Of a stretch of 64,000 bases of DNA, positions 35,653 through 44,816 are shown piece by piece. Numbering within the stretch: position 1 is the first letter of the stretch; the number at the start of each line of letters is the position of its first letter. This DNA is from JBJGXI01 sp045635475. GTDB lineage: Bacteria > Bacillota > Bacilli > Bacillales > Amphibacillaceae. The stretch lies in NCBI RefSeq assembly GCF_045635475.1, contig NZ_JBJGXI010000011.1:48817-112816 (forward strand), read 5' to 3'. The notes below the pieces were generated by a model. It was given only the letters and a program-made list of their open reading frames with translations. It was not told the DNA's origin and did not search any database. Made by a program: the position numbers and the translations under genes.

Positions 35653-35697
35653 TAAATTACGTTTAAAAGCAACTATAAATTACTCTTAAACGTAATT
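35653..35697 (-). promoter_or_regulatory. Inverted and direct repeats before the HTH-F1beta gene
   Basis: AATTACGTTTAA (35655-35666) and TTAAACGTAATT (35686-35697) are a perfect 12-bp inverted repeat. TAAATTAC also recurs directly (35653-35660, 35676-35683), 23 bases apart, each followed by TTAAA two bases later. The array starts 32 bases before the ATG and spans the likely promoter (TTGCTT on the minus strand lies between the arms), so it is the likely autoregulatory operator. Confidence 0.6.
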
Positions 35698-35709
35698 AAA
35701 ATTTCAAAA

Positions 35710-35757
35710 ATTAGAAACCGGAAAAAGAATTCGCTTTTGCGACTTCCCTTTCCGGCT
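35710..35757 (-). terminator. Terminator after the orphan permease
   Basis: Minus strand AAAGCCGGAAAGGGAA and TTCTTTTTCCGGTTTCT form a stem of more than ten pairs with a GCAAAAGC-containing loop, then TAATTTTT. It separates the permease from the HTH-F1beta gene. Confidence 0.7.
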
Positions 35758-35821
35758 TTAATTGATCAATATTATAGCTATTAAATTTCATGTTGCCGAC
35801 TTATCTTCATCCATAACACAC

Positions 35822-37237
35822 TTAATAAATAACATACCAGATAAACTGCACATACGCTTGAACTAGAAAATAAAAAGCAACCGTGTACCCAAGATTAAAA
35901 CGCAAGCCATTTTTAACAACGCTCAAACCGTTGGACGCACTTAAAACAATTACAGGTAGTATAAATGGCGATAACAGGACAGAAATGACGCTTCCTGATG
36001 TCATCGACAAAACGACGAGTTCTGGTGGATATGGTAAAGCAACATTTTGTAAAATACCCGCTACTAGCACAATGACAGTTAGCGGACCCAATCCAAGAAA
36101 TCCTAAAATGATGATCGTCAATGGCAGGATTAGCAAGAAGTTTAAAAAGGGAATGGCTTCTTCTACGTAAAATAACCCATCTACTAAGTAATTTCCTATT
36201 CCTGATTGGTTAACAGCATAGATAAGCATACCTGCTGCAAGTAGCAAGCAAAACTGCTGTGACTTATATCTCATGTCTTTCATAAAATAAGTTTTCGTTT
36301 GCTCTGTTAATTGCTTTGGTCTTTTTTTCAACAAATAATAAGCAACCGTCCATATCACAATGAATGGTGGTACGATAATTAGTAGTCCCCAACCCATGGT
36401 GATATGGGTAATAAAAATTGCACTAAACAAAGAAATAAATAATAACCCAAATTCAACCACTAACTGCTTTGAATTCGTACTATCACCCGTTTTCTGAACT
36501 AACTTCTTAATTTCATCCTCGATACCCGATGTATAATTAACTCCATATCTTTTTTCTTTATAGGAAGAATATACAACTGCAAGGAAAATCCCTGCTAGCG
36601 ATATTAAGAATCCTTGCAAGATCGTCCAGCCTAATGAAGCATGTAAATGATCGACAGCAAAAGCAAAACTTGGAATACTAATAACCCATAACGTTGTCAG
36701 TGCAAACGAACGTAATAGTGCAGTTCCTTTAAAATATTCCCATGCCTCGCTTTTTTTATCGCCAAGAAATGCACTGATAAATTGATACATCATTGGAATT
36801 GCACCGAATAGCAAAAAATAAGCAATTATCTGATTAACCACCATCGTCCCAAAGTAAAATTTCTTACTACTGTTGAGAAAGTTATGTGCCACATTCATGA
36901 TTGAATCAATATAACGCTCTTCGTGTAAAATCCAACCAATAATAGGAACGATTAATAGTAGTGCAATGAGACTGCGCATTTTTATGATACCGTCCATTAA
37001 TAATGTCGCAAGCGATCCACCAGAAACCATATGCACGATTACTGCCGTTACAAGCAAAAATGACGGTATGATTAAAGCTCTATACGGAAGAAAAATAAAT
37101 GTAAATACAACTGCAACGATCCCTGAAAGGGAAAGCATAACTTGTCCTGCTTCAGTCGGATAAAAATAAGTTATGTAATGCATCACTGCATAAACTGTTA
37201 TCGAAACAGTAAAGCCAATAGCCGAAAATTTTTTCAT
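35822..37237 (-). CDS. Polytopic membrane permease of unknown function
   Basis: 471 aa from ATG at 37237, seven bases after AAGGGG; the open frame extends seven codons further. Ten to twelve hydrophobic helices with a charged cytoplasmic loop near residue 235 (SYKEKRYGVNYTSG). The late motif SMTSGSVISVLLSP followed by SASNGLSVVKN recalls ion-transporter-superfamily hairpins, but no family could be named. A terminator separates it from the HTH-F1beta gene downstream, yet the same orientation allows a functional link. Confidence 0.75.
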   Translation of the reverse strand: MKKFSAIGFTVSITVYAVMHYITYFYPTEAGQVMLSLSGIVAVVFTFIFLPYRALIIPSFLLVTAVIVHMVSGGSLATLLMDGIIKMRSLIALLLIVPIIGWILHEERYIDSIMNVAHNFLNSSKKFYFGTMVVNQIIAYFLLFGAIPMMYQFISAFLGDKKSEAWEYFKGTALLRSFALTTLWVISIPSFAFAVDHLHASLGWTILQGFLISLAGIFLAVVYSSYKEKRYGVNYTSGIEDEIKKLVQKTGDSTNSKQLVVEFGLLFISLFSAIFITHITMGWGLLIIVPPFIVIWTVAYYLLKKRPKQLTEQTKTYFMKDMRYKSQQFCLLLAAGMLIYAVNQSGIGNYLVDGLFYVEEAIPFLNFLLILPLTIIILGFLGLGPLTVIVLVAGILQNVALPYPPELVVLSMTSGSVISVLLSPFILPVIVLSASNGLSVVKNGLRFNLGYTVAFYFLVQAYVQFIWYVIY

Positions 37238-37406
37238 CAAAAGACCCCTTAACATCATATATACATATTCCCATTTTACATGATTATGTGAAGATACATT
37301 AAAGGATTCGCATAACTCTTAGAAATGAGGCAGGTTTGCAAACGATTTTAAGCTCAAAGAGTAAGTAAATCTTTTCTGGAAAAGATAAAGTTGGAGGTGG
37401 ATCAGA

Positions 37407-37568
37407 ATGGCAGATACTTATCGCGAATACCGAACTGGCCAAGGGGTGCCAGCAACTGGTGATTATATATGTCAGTCGGGTAAAAAAGCAACCTTAAATG
37501 AAAAGGAACACTTTCCAGCATGTCCTGTCAGTGGGAAGGACACTTATTGGAAACATAATAATCAGTGA
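37407..37568 (+). CDS. YjzC-like small protein
   Basis: 53-residue protein, ATG seven bases after GGAGGTGG. Pattern YRTGQGVPATGDYICQSG ... FPACPVSGKDTYWK matches the small YjzC-like family of Bacillaceae, with two cysteines that could bind metal with a partner. Function unknown. Confidence 0.7.
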   Translation: MADTYREYRTGQGVPATGDYICQSGKKATLNEKEHFPACPVSGKDTYWKHNNQ

Positions 37569-37612
37569 GCTTTAAAAGTAAACAAGGGATGTTGCACCCT
37601 TGTTTATTCTCT

Positions 37613-38034
37613 TTACTTACGATTCGCCTTTTTTACTAATGACGTTAGAAGCTTTCCTATTTCTGCTTCTTGGACAGGTTTACTATAGAGATAACCTTGT
37701 GCTTCATCACAACCTAATGCTTTAACACTAAAATATTGCTCCTTTGTTTCTATCTCTTCCGCCACCACATTAAGTCCTAACGATTTACCAAGTGAGACAA
37801 TAGAAGAAACAATCTCATCATTATGACTATCTTCATCCAAATTAACTATAAATGAGCGATCAATTTTTATGGTGTCTACTTTAAACTTCTTTAAGTAGAG
37901 TAGCGATGAATAACCTGTTCCAAAATCATCAATTGCAAACCTAACCCCCTGATTTTCTAACTTAGCAATAAAAATCCTCCATGAGCAATATTCAATAAGG
38001 GATGGTAGACAATTTCATTATTACCTAACCAATG
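37613..38034 (-). pseudogene. EAL-domain (c-di-GMP phosphodiesterase) remnant
   Basis: C-terminal half of an EAL domain in one frame: IAKLENQGVRFAIDDFGTGYSS, then VDTIKIDRSFIVNL and a clean end, LYSKPVQEAEIGKLL. Upstream, in another frame, GNEIVYHPLLNIAHGG looks like the domain's first strand. The middle, about 110 residues including the EAL motif itself, is missing. A deletion has left an inactive gene; the 75-residue open end at 37840 cannot be a working enzyme. Confidence 0.75.
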
Positions 38035-38389
38035 GATGAGTTAATCCAACTATATGTGAATGGCCAAACCGTTTAATGAAATTGGATAATTTATTTCTAC
38101 ATAAAAGGCTATTTTAGTTTCTACAAATAAAATACTATTATCCGATACCATATTAGCGATGTTATTAAAAATAAACTTAAGACCGAAGACAAACTAATCT
38201 AGCCAGCCCTAAAACTTACTTCCATATATATCCTACATCTGCTCTCTTCACCAAATCATGCAGATTTTTCCCATTAAATTTTATTTTTAATTCGAATTTT
38301 TTTCTATTCTTAAAAATCCTATGTTTAATCAACCGGACAAGCAGGAATGAGAATACTGTAAGACAAGACACTACTAAGGAGGAGTTAGA
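38035..38389. other. Gene-free stretch
   Basis: AT-rich sequence in which I see no gene, repeat or RNA. It probably holds decayed upstream parts of the EAL gene and the promoter of the LysM gene. Confidence 0.5.
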
Positions 38390-38959
38390 ATGAGACGAAC
38401 TTCAAAAATTATAGCGAGTACTGTAGCATTTGGTACGTTTTTTGGAGCGATGGGTTTGACAGCTAACGCCACCACGGAAATGGTAGAGTCAGGTGAAACT
38501 ATATGGGAAATTGCCAATGAAAATGAAGGCATAACCGTTGATGAAATACTTGAACTGAACGGTGATGTAGACCCTTATGCCATCCCAGTAGGAACAGAGA
38601 TTCAATTAGAAAATGAAAACGCTGGTAACGAAGTGACGCATACAGTACAGCCTGAAAACACACTATTCGGGATTGCTTCTGTTTATGATGGTGTAACATT
38701 AGATGAAATTTATGAGATGAATGATGGAATTGATCCGTATAATCTGGCAATAGGCTCTGAAGTAACTGTAGTAGACCGTAACAGCAACGAATCAAATAGT
38801 AACGATACGGTGTATCACACAGTTCAGCCAGGAAATACGTTTTATGAAATAGCTAGCGTCTATGACGGTGTAACAATTAACGAACTTAAAGCTGCGAACC
38901 CAGAAATTGATTTACACGTATTACCAGTCGGATATGAACTTGTCATTCCGGTAGATTAA
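38390..38959 (+). CDS. Secreted triple-LysM protein
   Basis: 189 residues: signal peptide (1-27, cleaved after TANA), then three LysM-like repeats (about 30-75, 83-128, 141-187) with a regular WEIANENEG / FGIASVYDG / YEIASVYDG core and LNG or NPEID ends. No catalytic domain is present, so it should bind peptidoglycan or chitin without cutting. ATG eight bases after AAGGAGGAG; own terminator. Confidence 0.85.
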   Translation: MRRTSKIIASTVAFGTFFGAMGLTANATTEMVESGETIWEIANENEGITVDEILELNGDVDPYAIPVGTEIQLENENAGNEVTHTVQPENTLFGIASVYDGVTLDEIYEMNDGIDPYNLAIGSEVTVVDRNSNESNSNDTVYHTVQPGNTFYEIASVYDGVTINELKAANPEIDLHVLPVGYELVIPVD

Positions 38960-38965
38960 CACGAT

Positions 38966-38998
38966 AAAAATCCTGCATCACGTGATGCAGGATTTTTT
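38966..38998. terminator. Bidirectional terminator
   Basis: AAAAATCCTGCATCA and TGATGCAGGATTTTT with a CG turn, between the LysM gene and the convergent dioxygenase gene. Confidence 0.88.
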
Positions 38999-39014
38999 CA
39001 TTTTCTTATATAAA

Positions 39015-39998
39015 CTATTCTTCTTCTTTCTGAATATCCCTCGTACTTCTTACGGTATCAATTGGGCGAACCATCTTCTCAATTTGCTCACGCTTCGGTT
39101 CTAAGAATGGTGGTAAAGATAGTTTCTCCCCAAGCGTTTCATAAGGTTCATCTCCCATAAATCCTGGACCATCTGTAGCAAGCTCGAATAAAATTTGTGG
39201 CGCCACTCGTGTATAGAGAGATTTAAAGAAAAAGCGATCTACATAACCAGAAGTTTGCAAACCAAATTGGTGATACCATTTATCCCATTCCTCTAATGTT
39301 TTACGGTCATCAACACGGAATGCAGCATGGTGAACAGTACCAAACCCTTGTCGTGCCTGAGGCAACATAACATTATGTTCTACAACAACCTGCGCTCCGT
39401 TACCTCCCTCTCCTACTTCAAACAAGTGGAAAGAATCGTCTTTATCGATTTCTTTAAACTGCAACACCTTTTCCATTACTTCTTTAAAATAATCAAAGTT
39501 TTGAATTCGGACAAAAATTGGCCCCAAACCAGTAATCGCAAATTCTAACGGAACTGGACCATCTTTCCACGGCGTACCTGACTCAACACCTTGATTATTT
39601 TCATCTGAGATTAATTGATATTGCTGGTCATCAAAATCGACAAACGAAAGTGTTTGTTTGCCAAACTGTTCTTTGATGCCCGTATGTTTTACTTCTAGAC
39701 GATCAAAACGTTTTACCCAATAGTCTAATGCAGCATCGCTCGGCACACGGAAAGATGTTTTAGAAATTTCATTCGTCCCATGTTCCCCTTTTGGAATACC
39801 AGGAAAATCAAAGAATGTCATGTCTGTGCCCGGGCTCCCCGCATCGTCTGCGAAAAATAAATGATACGTTTGAATATCGTCCTGATTCACCGTTTTTTTC
39901 ACAAGTCTCATTCCTAATACATAGGTGAAAAATTCATAGTTCTTCTCCGCACTACTCGTAATTGCTGTTACGTGGTGTATTCCTTTTAAACCGTTCAT
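39015..39998 (-). CDS. MhqO-type ring-cleaving dioxygenase (VOC fold)
   Basis: 327-residue extradiol dioxygenase with two VOC modules: GIHHVTAITSSAEKN and LGMRLVKKTVNQDD at the start, then FGTVHHAAFRVDD and the C-terminal LFELATDGPGF. Metal ligands are the His of HHVT, the His of VHHAA and the Glu of FELAT. In Bacillus such enzymes (MhqA/E/O) open hydroquinone rings and are induced by quinone stress through MhqR. An MhqR-like operator stands 85 bases upstream. Confidence 0.9.
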   Translation of the reverse strand: MNGLKGIHHVTAITSSAEKNYEFFTYVLGMRLVKKTVNQDDIQTYHLFFADDAGSPGTDMTFFDFPGIPKGEHGTNEISKTSFRVPSDAALDYWVKRFDRLEVKHTGIKEQFGKQTLSFVDFDDQQYQLISDENNQGVESGTPWKDGPVPLEFAITGLGPIFVRIQNFDYFKEVMEKVLQFKEIDKDDSFHLFEVGEGGNGAQVVVEHNVMLPQARQGFGTVHHAAFRVDDRKTLEEWDKWYHQFGLQTSGYVDRFFFKSLYTRVAPQILFELATDGPGFMGDEPYETLGEKLSLPPFLEPKREQIEKMVRPIDTVRSTRDIQKEEE

Positions 39999-40083
39999 GA
40001 TGATTCCTCCATTCTGAGCAGAAATCTGCTCAATTTATGTTTAGTTAGGTTTTGTTTAAATTTATAATTCACTCACGAAATAT

Positions 40084-40101
40084 TATCTTGAATTCGAGAT
40101 A
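40084..40101 (-). promoter_or_regulatory. MhqR-like operator
   Basis: TATCTTGAATTCGAGATA is an 18-bp dyad with one mismatch, near-identical to the B. subtilis MhqR site as I recall it (TATCTCGAATTCGAGATA form). It lies upstream of the dioxygenase gene. Confidence 0.7.
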
Positions 40102-40213
40102 AATATATCATGAGTAGCATGTACTGTCAAATTGTTGAGCTTTTGTTCGGAAATTAAAAAAACTTCCGGTAAATTCTTCGTTTAAAAGAATTTTTCAGGA
40201 AGTCACTTTGGTA

Positions 40214-40640
40214 TTAGCCTATATCTTGTATATTCACGTCACGATGATCATAGTGCTTTCGCTGTTCTATTAATATTTGTTCAATCAGCTTTGTATCTTG
40301 AGGATGAAATAGATGTGCAGATTGATCTACCCATATAAACCGCTTATCCTTTGTAACTAATTGATCAACGAACTGCTGAACCAAGTTACCATGCACATGA
40401 TAATCTTTTGATCCATGAATAAATGTAACAGGAATATCTATTTCTCGAATAGAATCCATGAAGTTATTGTCTGCTAATTCCTCAATAAACTGCTGAGAAT
40501 ATATTAGCTTAAAGCCCTTGTAATAACTGTTAACGATATCCTTTAGAGTGTAGTCTGCAGATTGCAGCATGTCCATAGATACTTGGAACAGACCTGGATG
40601 TTTTACCTGTTCATCTGAATATATTAAGGTATTAAAAAAA
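40214..40640 (-). pseudogene. Alpha/beta hydrolase, 5' part lost
   Basis: C-terminal third of an alpha/beta hydrolase: IDIPVTFIHGSKDYHVHG (acid Asp strand) and VDQSAHLFHPQDT with the catalytic His. In-frame sequence reaches back to about 40640 (NTLIYSDEQVKHPGLFQ), with no start codon in context and no nucleophile elbow GxSxG. The 5' two thirds have been deleted. Confidence 0.75.
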
Positions 40641-40740
40641 CAACTTAAATTTTAAAAATTTTTCTAATAAGTTACGTTTATTGTGGTATTAGTCCATTAA
40701 TAAGAGCAATAACTGGATTCGTTAACATGGATAAATTGAT

Positions 40741-40869
40741 GAAAGTTATTTAAGAGGGTTTAAAGAAGAACTGGCGACTGGTCAAGAAAATCCGAATTTA
40801 ACGATTGAACAATTTAATGACATATTACTTGAAGTAACGTTTAACAATGCATTGTTGTTCTTATTTTAA
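40741..40869 (+). pseudogene. C-terminal remnant of an unidentified gene
   Basis: A 43-codon open tail (ESYLRGFKEELATGQENP ... ILLEVTFNNALLF) without a start codon; the frame is closed upstream at 40732-40734. Codon use looks coding and a terminator follows at once. Family not recognised. Confidence 0.3.
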
Positions 40870-40903
40870 AAGGAACTTGGAATGTTGACCAAGTTCCTTT
40901 TCT
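40868..40903. terminator. Bidirectional terminator
   Basis: AAAAGGAACTTGG, eight-base loop, CCAAGTTCCTTTT: perfect 13-bp stem before the MFS gene's stop. Confidence 0.85.
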
Positions 40904-40921
40904 TTCTTCACGTAACTTCCC

Positions 40922-42169
40922 TTAATTCTGGGACTGCATTGCCCTTCTTTTCTTCAAATCAGGTAAAATGCTTTTTATAATAAGCATGCCTGCTAGTCCC
41001 GTAAGTAAGATTAAAAATGACATGATTTCATTACTCAATATCGCTCCTAGCGAAACGAAGATTGCACTAATCATCATCGATCCATAAAATACGATGCTAC
41101 TCACAGCCATGTATGAACTTCTTTTTTCGTCGGTTGGAATACTAGCCATAAAATCCTGCTGAATTGGAACGCGCATTAATTCACCAATTGTTGCTAGTGC
41201 CATGAATATAAACAACAGCATCACATTGTTAACATAACTAATCACAACATATCCAATTGTAAAAATTAAAATAGAAGATAAAAATGTTCTGTCCTCGTTT
41301 TTCCACTTTGTCACCCACCGAGTGATGAATACAGTTAGAAATACGACAATAATTGTATTTTCCGATTTAAGAAAACCAAGCATCTCCACACCAGTAAATT
41401 CGAATGAAAAGACCGATTGTGCTGGCATATCTTCATTCAAACGTATACCAATGTAGTTTTCCATTTGGTTTTCAATTGATTGTATTAGCATCCCTGCTAG
41501 CACAAATAGGAGAAACAATTTATCACCCGCAACCTCTTTATAACTATGAAACATACTTACTAACACATTTTTGTGTTTAATTGCTTCTTTCTTCGTATAC
41601 GTCTCATCAATAAAGAAGATAACCAAAATATTAGAAATCGCACTCGTAATACCCATAATAACGAGCAATTCAAATAAATAATGATTAAATGCTAAGGCCC
41701 CGACAATCCCACCAACTGCAAAAGCTAAATTAAAACTCCAATACATTAGAGAATAAACACCTTTTCGCTCAGATGGTTTGGTAATATCAATCAGCATCGC
41801 ATCTGCTGCCGGTCCGTCTAATCCAAATGATGCACCTACGATCAGCACCATCACAAACGTTAGCATTGGCGAAGTAAGCATTGGTGAATTGGCAATCGCC
41901 ATCACGATAAAAGCAACCATCCGAATTAATCCTGCAATCACCATTAATTTCTTTCTTCCCATTTGGTCAGAATAATACCCGCCGTAAAGCCCTACCAAGA
42001 GCCCAATAACGACATTTAACAAAAGTAAAATACCTGTTAAAGTTGCCCCAAAATGTTCCGAAAAATAGATGGCCATAAACGGGATAACTGCCCCTGAAAC
42101 CATATCCGATAAGAAGATTTGATAAATTCGTATTTTAATATTTTTATGATAGTCTCTGAATCTTTTCAT
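40922..42169 (-). CDS. MFS transporter
   Basis: 415-residue transporter with twelve predicted helices. The loop between helices 2 and 3 reads GGYYSDQMGRKKLM, the MFS signature. DGPAADAMLIDITKPSERKG is typical of the drug-efflux-like subgroup. A long stretch around 240-255 (EDMPAQSVFSFEFTG) may face outside. Substrate unknown. Start ATG after GGGGGGAA. Confidence 0.88.
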   Translation of the reverse strand: MKRFRDYHKNIKIRIYQIFLSDMVSGAVIPFMAIYFSEHFGATLTGILLLLNVVIGLLVGLYGGYYSDQMGRKKLMVIAGLIRMVAFIVMAIANSPMLTSPMLTFVMVLIVGASFGLDGPAADAMLIDITKPSERKGVYSLMYWSFNLAFAVGGIVGALAFNHYLFELLVIMGITSAISNILVIFFIDETYTKKEAIKHKNVLVSMFHSYKEVAGDKLFLLFVLAGMLIQSIENQMENYIGIRLNEDMPAQSVFSFEFTGVEMLGFLKSENTIIVVFLTVFITRWVTKWKNEDRTFLSSILIFTIGYVVISYVNNVMLLFIFMALATIGELMRVPIQQDFMASIPTDEKRSSYMAVSSIVFYGSMMISAIFVSLGAILSNEIMSFLILLTGLAGMLIIKSILPDLKKRRAMQSQN

Positions 42170-42377
42170 CGATGTTCCCCCCTCTAAGAAGCGTTAGTTC
42201 TGTGATTATTAGTAAAAATAATGTATCGATTCACAAGGCCATCACCAATTGTAATCCATAATCAAGATCAAAGACTCGGTCTAGAGGTGGATATTTCCTA
42301 GTGCTCCTGAGCGATTTTAATCGAATGCGGTCCGTCACATATCATACCATAATTTGAAAAAACAATGGTTAACTCGC

Positions 42378-42565
42378 TATAAGTGCGTGTTCAAAAAGTT
42401 CCGTTTTTAGCACCGAGAAGATTGGATGAAGCTAGAAAAAGAGGACCGGAGCGTAGACAGAACCTACGTGTGGCCCGGTTTTTTCGGCTGAATCCAATCT
42501 TCGACGTCGATAAGCTTCTTGAGTAATCATCGTGATTAATTGGGACTTTTTGAACAACCTCTATA
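42378..42565. mobile_element. MITE-like element, copy 2
   Basis: 188 bp between TATAAGTGCGTGTTCAAAAAG and its inverted partner ACTTTTTGAACAACCTCTATA. The interior is almost the same as copy 3 (60551-60739) in the opposite orientation and holds CTAGAAAAAGAGGACCGGAG-like arms able to fold. No coding capacity. It lies between the MFS and isochorismatase genes. Confidence 0.8.
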
Positions 42566-42660
42566 AATATTTAAAAACCCAATCATCATAGTCTACTTAG
42601 AGGTACTTATTGCCAGATTTGTGGTATAATTTTGAAAATATTTTTATGGGGGGGTTCACA

Positions 42661-43230
42661 ATGGCGGAGCAATTAACTAATCCTGCGCTTATAATCATAG
42701 ACGTGCAGAAAGGCTTTGATGACCCAAGCTTAGGTGAGCGCAACAATGTTCATGCCGAAGAAAACATAGCTGAGTTATTGAACTTGTGGCGTGCTAAACA
42801 ACTACCAGTTTTTCATATTCAACATATTTCCACTAACCCTAATTCCGTTTTTTACCCTGGAACTGATTTAGTAGATATTAAAGAGCTGGTACAACCAATC
42901 GATGGTGAATCTGTCATCCAAAAACGTGTTAACAGTGCGTTTATTGGTACAGATTTAGAGAAAAGGTTAAGAGAGCAACATATCACAGACGTCGTCATCG
43001 TTGGATTAACAACCCCACATTGTGTTTCTACAACTACGAGAATGAGTGGAAATCTCGGCTTTAACACTTATTTAGTTGCGGACGCTACAGCAGCCTTTGC
43101 ATTAACAGGACCAGAAAACAAACAATATTCCGCAGAAGAAGTTCACCAAATATCTTTAGCAACTCTACACAATGAATTTGCATCGATTGTTTCTATGGAT
43201 CAATTGAAGGGGCTGCTTGAAAGTCGGTAA
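42661..43230 (+). CDS. Isochorismatase-family hydrolase
   Basis: 189 aa from ATG at 42661 with GGGGGGG before it; an open frame reaching 42610 has no ribosome site. Catalytic triad visible: Asp in IIDVQKGF, Lys in VIQKRVNSAF, Cys in TTPHCVSTT. Members hydrolyse isochorismate, nicotinamide or related amides; the HCVSTT context fits the general cysteine-hydrolase class. Single gene. Confidence 0.88.
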   Translation: MAEQLTNPALIIIDVQKGFDDPSLGERNNVHAEENIAELLNLWRAKQLPVFHIQHISTNPNSVFYPGTDLVDIKELVQPIDGESVIQKRVNSAFIGTDLEKRLREQHITDVVIVGLTTPHCVSTTTRMSGNLGFNTYLVADATAAFALTGPENKQYSAEEVHQISLATLHNEFASIVSMDQLKGLLESR

Positions 43231-43363
43231 TGAGTGAGAATAGTGCGGGGCGAGGCGCTCACCTCCAACAAGCTAAAAACCTTGATGAGATAGACGCACA
43301 GAACAAACAGTGATTTAACATCTTTTAAGGACAAAAAATCCAAAATGCAGATTTGGCGGTAGT

Positions 43364-43666
43364 TTAACTAGGCCGCCATCCACATTTTGGACAGGAATTC
43401 AACTCTTGATCGTAAGTATAATTGCATTTTGAACAAACAGTGTCTTCTTTTTTCACTTGTTTTCTATTGAAGTCTTCGAGCTTATATATTTTCAACAACA
43501 TAGTTTCTTGATTATCTATTATTTTGGCTAATGCGAAAAAAATAACGGAAGAGAATACTCCTCCTATTACAGCAAGGATAAAGCCAAAAAATGAACCTGA
43601 AAATACACCTACTATTACACTACTAATTAATACAATAATTCCACAAGCGATGAGTGCTGCAATCAT
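43364..43666 (-). CDS. Membrane protein with C-terminal zinc ribbon
   Basis: 100 residues: two helices (about 3-25 and 27-50), then a linker and a CSKCNYTY ... CPKCGWRPS zinc ribbon. ATG after AGGAGG. Not a named family. Membrane-plus-ribbon proteins often act as adaptors; the role here is unknown. Confidence 0.65.
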   Translation of the reverse strand: MIAALIACGIIVLISSVIVGVFSGSFFGFILAVIGGVFSSVIFFALAKIIDNQETMLLKIYKLEDFNRKQVKKEDTVCSKCNYTYDQELNSCPKCGWRPS

Positions 43667-43745
43667 AATAGATTCCTCCTATGTACTATTTTCGATTTAA
43701 TTTTGTCATAAGAAACGGACCAAATCTCAGCCCTAAAAAACAGAA

Positions 43746-43781
43746 AAAGCAGACCTCCACACTTCATGTAAGGTCTGCTTC
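43746..43781 (-). terminator. Terminator after yeeI
   Basis: AAGCAGACCT and AGGTCTGCTT, 14-base loop, followed on the minus strand by TTTTTCTG. Confidence 0.8.
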
Positions 43782-43786
43782 AAAGG

Positions 43787-44506
43787 TTATTCTCCTAAAT
43801 CAACGTTATGGTACACTTGCTGCACATCTTCTAAATCTTCCAATACATCGATTAGCTTTTCGAATTGCTCTTGCGCGTCTGCTGGAAGTTCGATATCATT
43901 TTGTGCTAGCATCGTTAATTCTGCAACAGAAAATTCTTCAATTCCTGCTTGTTTCAATGCTTCCTGCACGACATGAAACTGATCCGGTTCAGCGTAAACA
44001 ATCACGACGCCATCTTCTTCTAAAATATCACGTGCATCAACGTCAGCTTCCATTAATATTTCAAGCACATCGTCAGCTGATTTGCCTTCAACACCAATTA
44101 CTGCTGTTGCATCAAACATATAAGAAACAGAGCCATTCACGCCAAGGTTCCCACCATTTTTACCGAACGAAGCACGCACATCGGCTGCTGTACGGTTTAC
44201 ATTATTCGTTAATGTGTCGACAATCACCATAGATCCATTCGGCCCGAAACCTTCGTACCTGATTTCATCAAAATTTTCATCGCCGCCACCTTTAGCCTTT
44301 TCAATGGCACGGTCAACAATGTGTTTTGGTACACTATATGTTTTCGCCCGCTCTAATACAAATTTTAACGATTGATTTGATTCTGGATCCGGCTCCCCTT
44401 GCTTCGCCGCTACGTAAATTTCACGTCCAAATTTCGCATAAATCCGACTCGTTTGTTTATCCTTTGAAGCTTTTTTCTCTTTAATATTATTCCACTTACG
44501 CCCCAT
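43787..44506 (-). CDS. yeeI: YebC/TACO1-family protein YeeI
   Basis: 239 aa from MGRKWNNIKEKK (ATG at 44506; two codons upstream also possible), the start and length of B. subtilis YeeI. Conserved SRIYAKFGREIYVAAKQG, VDRAIEKAKGG and YEGFGPNGSMVIV. YebC-like proteins bind DNA or, as recently shown for family members, ribosomes at difficult peptide stretches; the short YeeI branch is less studied. Confidence 0.93.
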   Translation of the reverse strand: MGRKWNNIKEKKASKDKQTSRIYAKFGREIYVAAKQGEPDPESNQSLKFVLERAKTYSVPKHIVDRAIEKAKGGGDENFDEIRYEGFGPNGSMVIVDTLTNNVNRTAADVRASFGKNGGNLGVNGSVSYMFDATAVIGVEGKSADDVLEILMEADVDARDILEEDGVVIVYAEPDQFHVVQEALKQAGIEEFSVAELTMLAQNDIELPADAQEQFEKLIDVLEDLEDVQQVYHNVDLGE

Positions 44507-44515
44507 CATGAACAC

Positions 44516-44816
44516 TCCCTTTCAGTAGTTTGATTATGATTTCGTTCAAAACATTATTGTGCTATTCATTGCCACGTTAACAGTAGTTTATACTGTAAAA
44601 GTAAAGAGATAACTAATAGGTATTCACCACTTCTATTATAACCTACCAAGTCAACCGATTACGATTTATATGTGAGATTTTCCAATTTGGAGATGTGGAG
44701 GCGAAACAGAAGTATAATTTGACTGTTCTAGAAGAAATGGACTGCTATTTTAGATATTATTTGCTCATCTATTTGATTATAATAAGTAAATAGATGAATG
44801 TGAGGCGAAATATTAT
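44516..44816. other. Intergenic stretch before the split MBL gene
   Basis: 300 bases without a gene. A dyad ACAGTA-GTTTA-TACTGT (about 44580-44596) is the only clear structure; it resembles no operator I can name. Confidence 0.4.
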
